A stretch of 46,061 nucleotides of DNA. Source: a virus. The DNA is taken from positions 1-46,061 of IMG/VR virus record IMGVR_UViG_3300037245_001880; one strand, written 5' to 3'. A model generated the notes under the pieces. That model ran no database searches. It had not been told where the DNA came from and saw only the letters and a program-made list of their open reading frames with translations. The translations under genes were made by a program, and so were the position numbers. Within the stretch, counting starts at the first letter, position 1, and each line of letters opens with the position of its first letter. Positions 45,134 to 46,061 of this stretch are shown in pieces.

Positions 45134-45802
45134 CTATTTACCATTTAACCGCATTGGTATTGCTTGTGGATACCAACCGTCCTTTATAACCAGACAACCT
45201 AGTATGGGTTTTTGAGCAAACTCTTTCCCGTATGCAAATGCTCTTTTTTTTACATCTATTCCGCAACCACAATCTGCGCCAAAAATTCTATCTTTTTTCG
45301 AAGCGGTATACTTAACCCCAAACTGTCCGTGTAGATGGCCAATTACTACACTCATTCTCTCTTTTATTGCCCCGTTTAATGCTGCTGTTACTCCGGAACC
45401 CCTTTGGTGTGTATATAATACATCATCTATAATGTGCTCTAATTGCCAATCCCATCCAGGAGTATCCCATAGTTTTGCGTAATTTCTTATCCATTCAAAT
45501 GGTAGGCCACATGTCATGGCTTTCCTAAATGGTAGTTTGTCATGATTCCCCTCACAAACCTTTGCGTTGGGAAATGCTACTACCCATTTTCTTATTTTTC
45601 GTCGTGCAATTCTTAACTCATCACCGGGACTATATAAATTAGGGTCATGCTCATGATATGATATTGCGTGATTATCAGCTATATCACCCAAAAATACGGC
45701 CTGTGTACACCTAAACCGCCTATATACATCTTTGCAAAATCTCAAATATCTATGATGGGTATACGGTTCGTGTAGATCACCTATTCCAAGAATTGTTGCC
45801 AT
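45134..45802 (-). CDS. Calcineurin-like metallophosphatase
   Basis: This 222-residue protein has all metal-binding motifs of the family in order: GDLHEP (about 8-13), GDIADNH (about 39-45), GNHDKLPF (about 90), HQRGSG and GHLHGQFG (about 155). These bind two metal ions. Substrates in this family include nucleotides, cyclic nucleotides, nucleic acid ends and phosphoproteins, so the target cannot be told. An AGGAG SD precedes the ATG. It lies between the tRNA-like element and the Cys-cluster gene. Confidence 0.92.
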   Translation of the reverse strand: MATILGIGDLHEPYTHHRYLRFCKDVYRRFRCTQAVFLGDIADNHAISYHEHDPNLYSPGDELRIARRKIRKWVVAFPNAKVCEGNHDKLPFRKAMTCGLPFEWIRNYAKLWDTPGWDWQLEHIIDDVLYTHQRGSGVTAALNGAIKERMSVVIGHLHGQFGVKYTASKKDRIFGADCGCGIDVKKRAFAYGKEFAQKPILGCLVIKDGWYPQAIPMRLNGK

Positions 45803-45934
45803 ATTGTACTCCTATTAAATCGTTCAATCACTTAACTATAATGCACAGCCAGAACCTTGACACGCTCCGAACACACTATAATTAGTACCGGCAAGACTGA
45901 GACAAACCGTAGGTACTATTTCCCATTAACATCA
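45803..45934 (-). promoter_or_regulatory. Intergenic region with hairpin, no gene seen
   Basis: This 132-base stretch upstream of the metallophosphatase has no reading frame I can support. A seven-base stem (TAGTACC at 45883-45889 with GGTACTA at 45912-45918) encloses 22 bases. A TATAGT box on the minus strand near 45838 could be the -10 of a weak promoter for the metallophosphatase, but no good -35 is seen. On the plus strand TTGACA (45857) and TATAAT (45877) are only 14 bases apart. Confidence 0.45.
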
Positions 45935-46061
45935 CTACGTCACTAGCTACTTCAATAGATTCGGGGTGACGGGAATCGAACCCGTAACGCATAGATTACT
46001 ATCGCTCTGAGCCATTGAGCTACACCCCTACTGCATTACTTAATGCCAAATAATCTTTTAA
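45935..46061. repeat. Terminal direct repeat, right copy
   Basis: Identical to bases 1-127. It holds a second view of the tRNA-like element (45961-46029, minus strand) and the start of the overlap with the small gene of 102-374. It should be removed once when the circle is closed. Confidence 0.95.

Noticed and set aside
1-46061. Integrase, excisionase or CI-type repressor
   Set aside because: No tyrosine or serine recombinase motifs and no repressor-like operon with divergent promoters were seen; all genes are on one strand.

Overview
This window is an essentially complete genome of a tailed double-stranded DNA phage, assembled as a circle. Its first and last 127 bases are identical (1-127 and 45935-46061), so the unique length is about 45,934 bp. 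Every gene I can support lies on the minus strand, with short spacers, frequent ATGA/TAATG overlaps and Shine-Dalgarno (SD) sites of the AGGAG type. The base composition is AT-rich. Promoters have TTGACA/TATAAT-like boxes with 16-17 bp spacing, so the host is probably a low-GC bacterium with a standard sigma70-type polymerase; I cannot name it. The morphogenesis genes (large terminase, MuF-fused portal, Mu-I-type capsid protease, tail tube, tape measure, no sheath gene) indicate a siphovirus with a Mu-like head. No integrase, excisionase or repressor was found, so it is probably virulent.

Layout in transcription order (right to left, through the circle junction). 45.8-43.8 kb: a metallophosphatase and small early-type genes. 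43.7-37.4 kb: head operon with portal-MuF, a structural protein, an HNH-protease-scaffold fusion, a decoration protein, the major capsid protein and a pair of related virion proteins. 36.9-32.5 kb: an inserted block with its own promoter (DUF1660-like protein, glycosyltransferase, methyltransferase, small proteins), then a connector-like protein and a UDP-GlcNAc 2-epimerase. 32.5-20.1 kb: tail genes, including two tail-tube paralogues, a fibre, chaperones with a predicted -1 frameshift, the tape measure, a 1065-residue beta-helix protein, a hub and a tip protein. 20.1-18.4 kb: lysis region (M15-like endolysin, small membrane proteins). 18.4-15.2 kb: recombination (PD-(D/E)XK nuclease with a Cys cluster, ERF annealing protein, SSB-like protein). 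15.1-10.2 kb: replication (winged-helix initiator with iteron-like repeats, DnaB-like helicase, DNA methyltransferase). 10.2-7.6 kb: radical SAM protein, VRR-NUC, methyltransferase, HNH. 7.5-3.3 kb: small genes around a sugar-nucleotide cassette (acetyltransferase, dehydrogenase). 3.3-1.3 kb: terminase. 1.3-0 kb: small genes and a tRNA-like element without a normal anticodon loop.

The most unusual points are: (i) sugar-nucleotide and glycosyl-transfer genes in three places, which together could make and use a ManNAcA-type sugar; (ii) an HNH nuclease motif fused in frame to the capsid protease, with an internal scaffold start; (iii) a sugar cassette lying between 27-bp repeats that encode the same peptide in the same frame; (iv) the tRNA-like element; (v) a family of about ten A-tract promoters, several embedded in the ends of genes.
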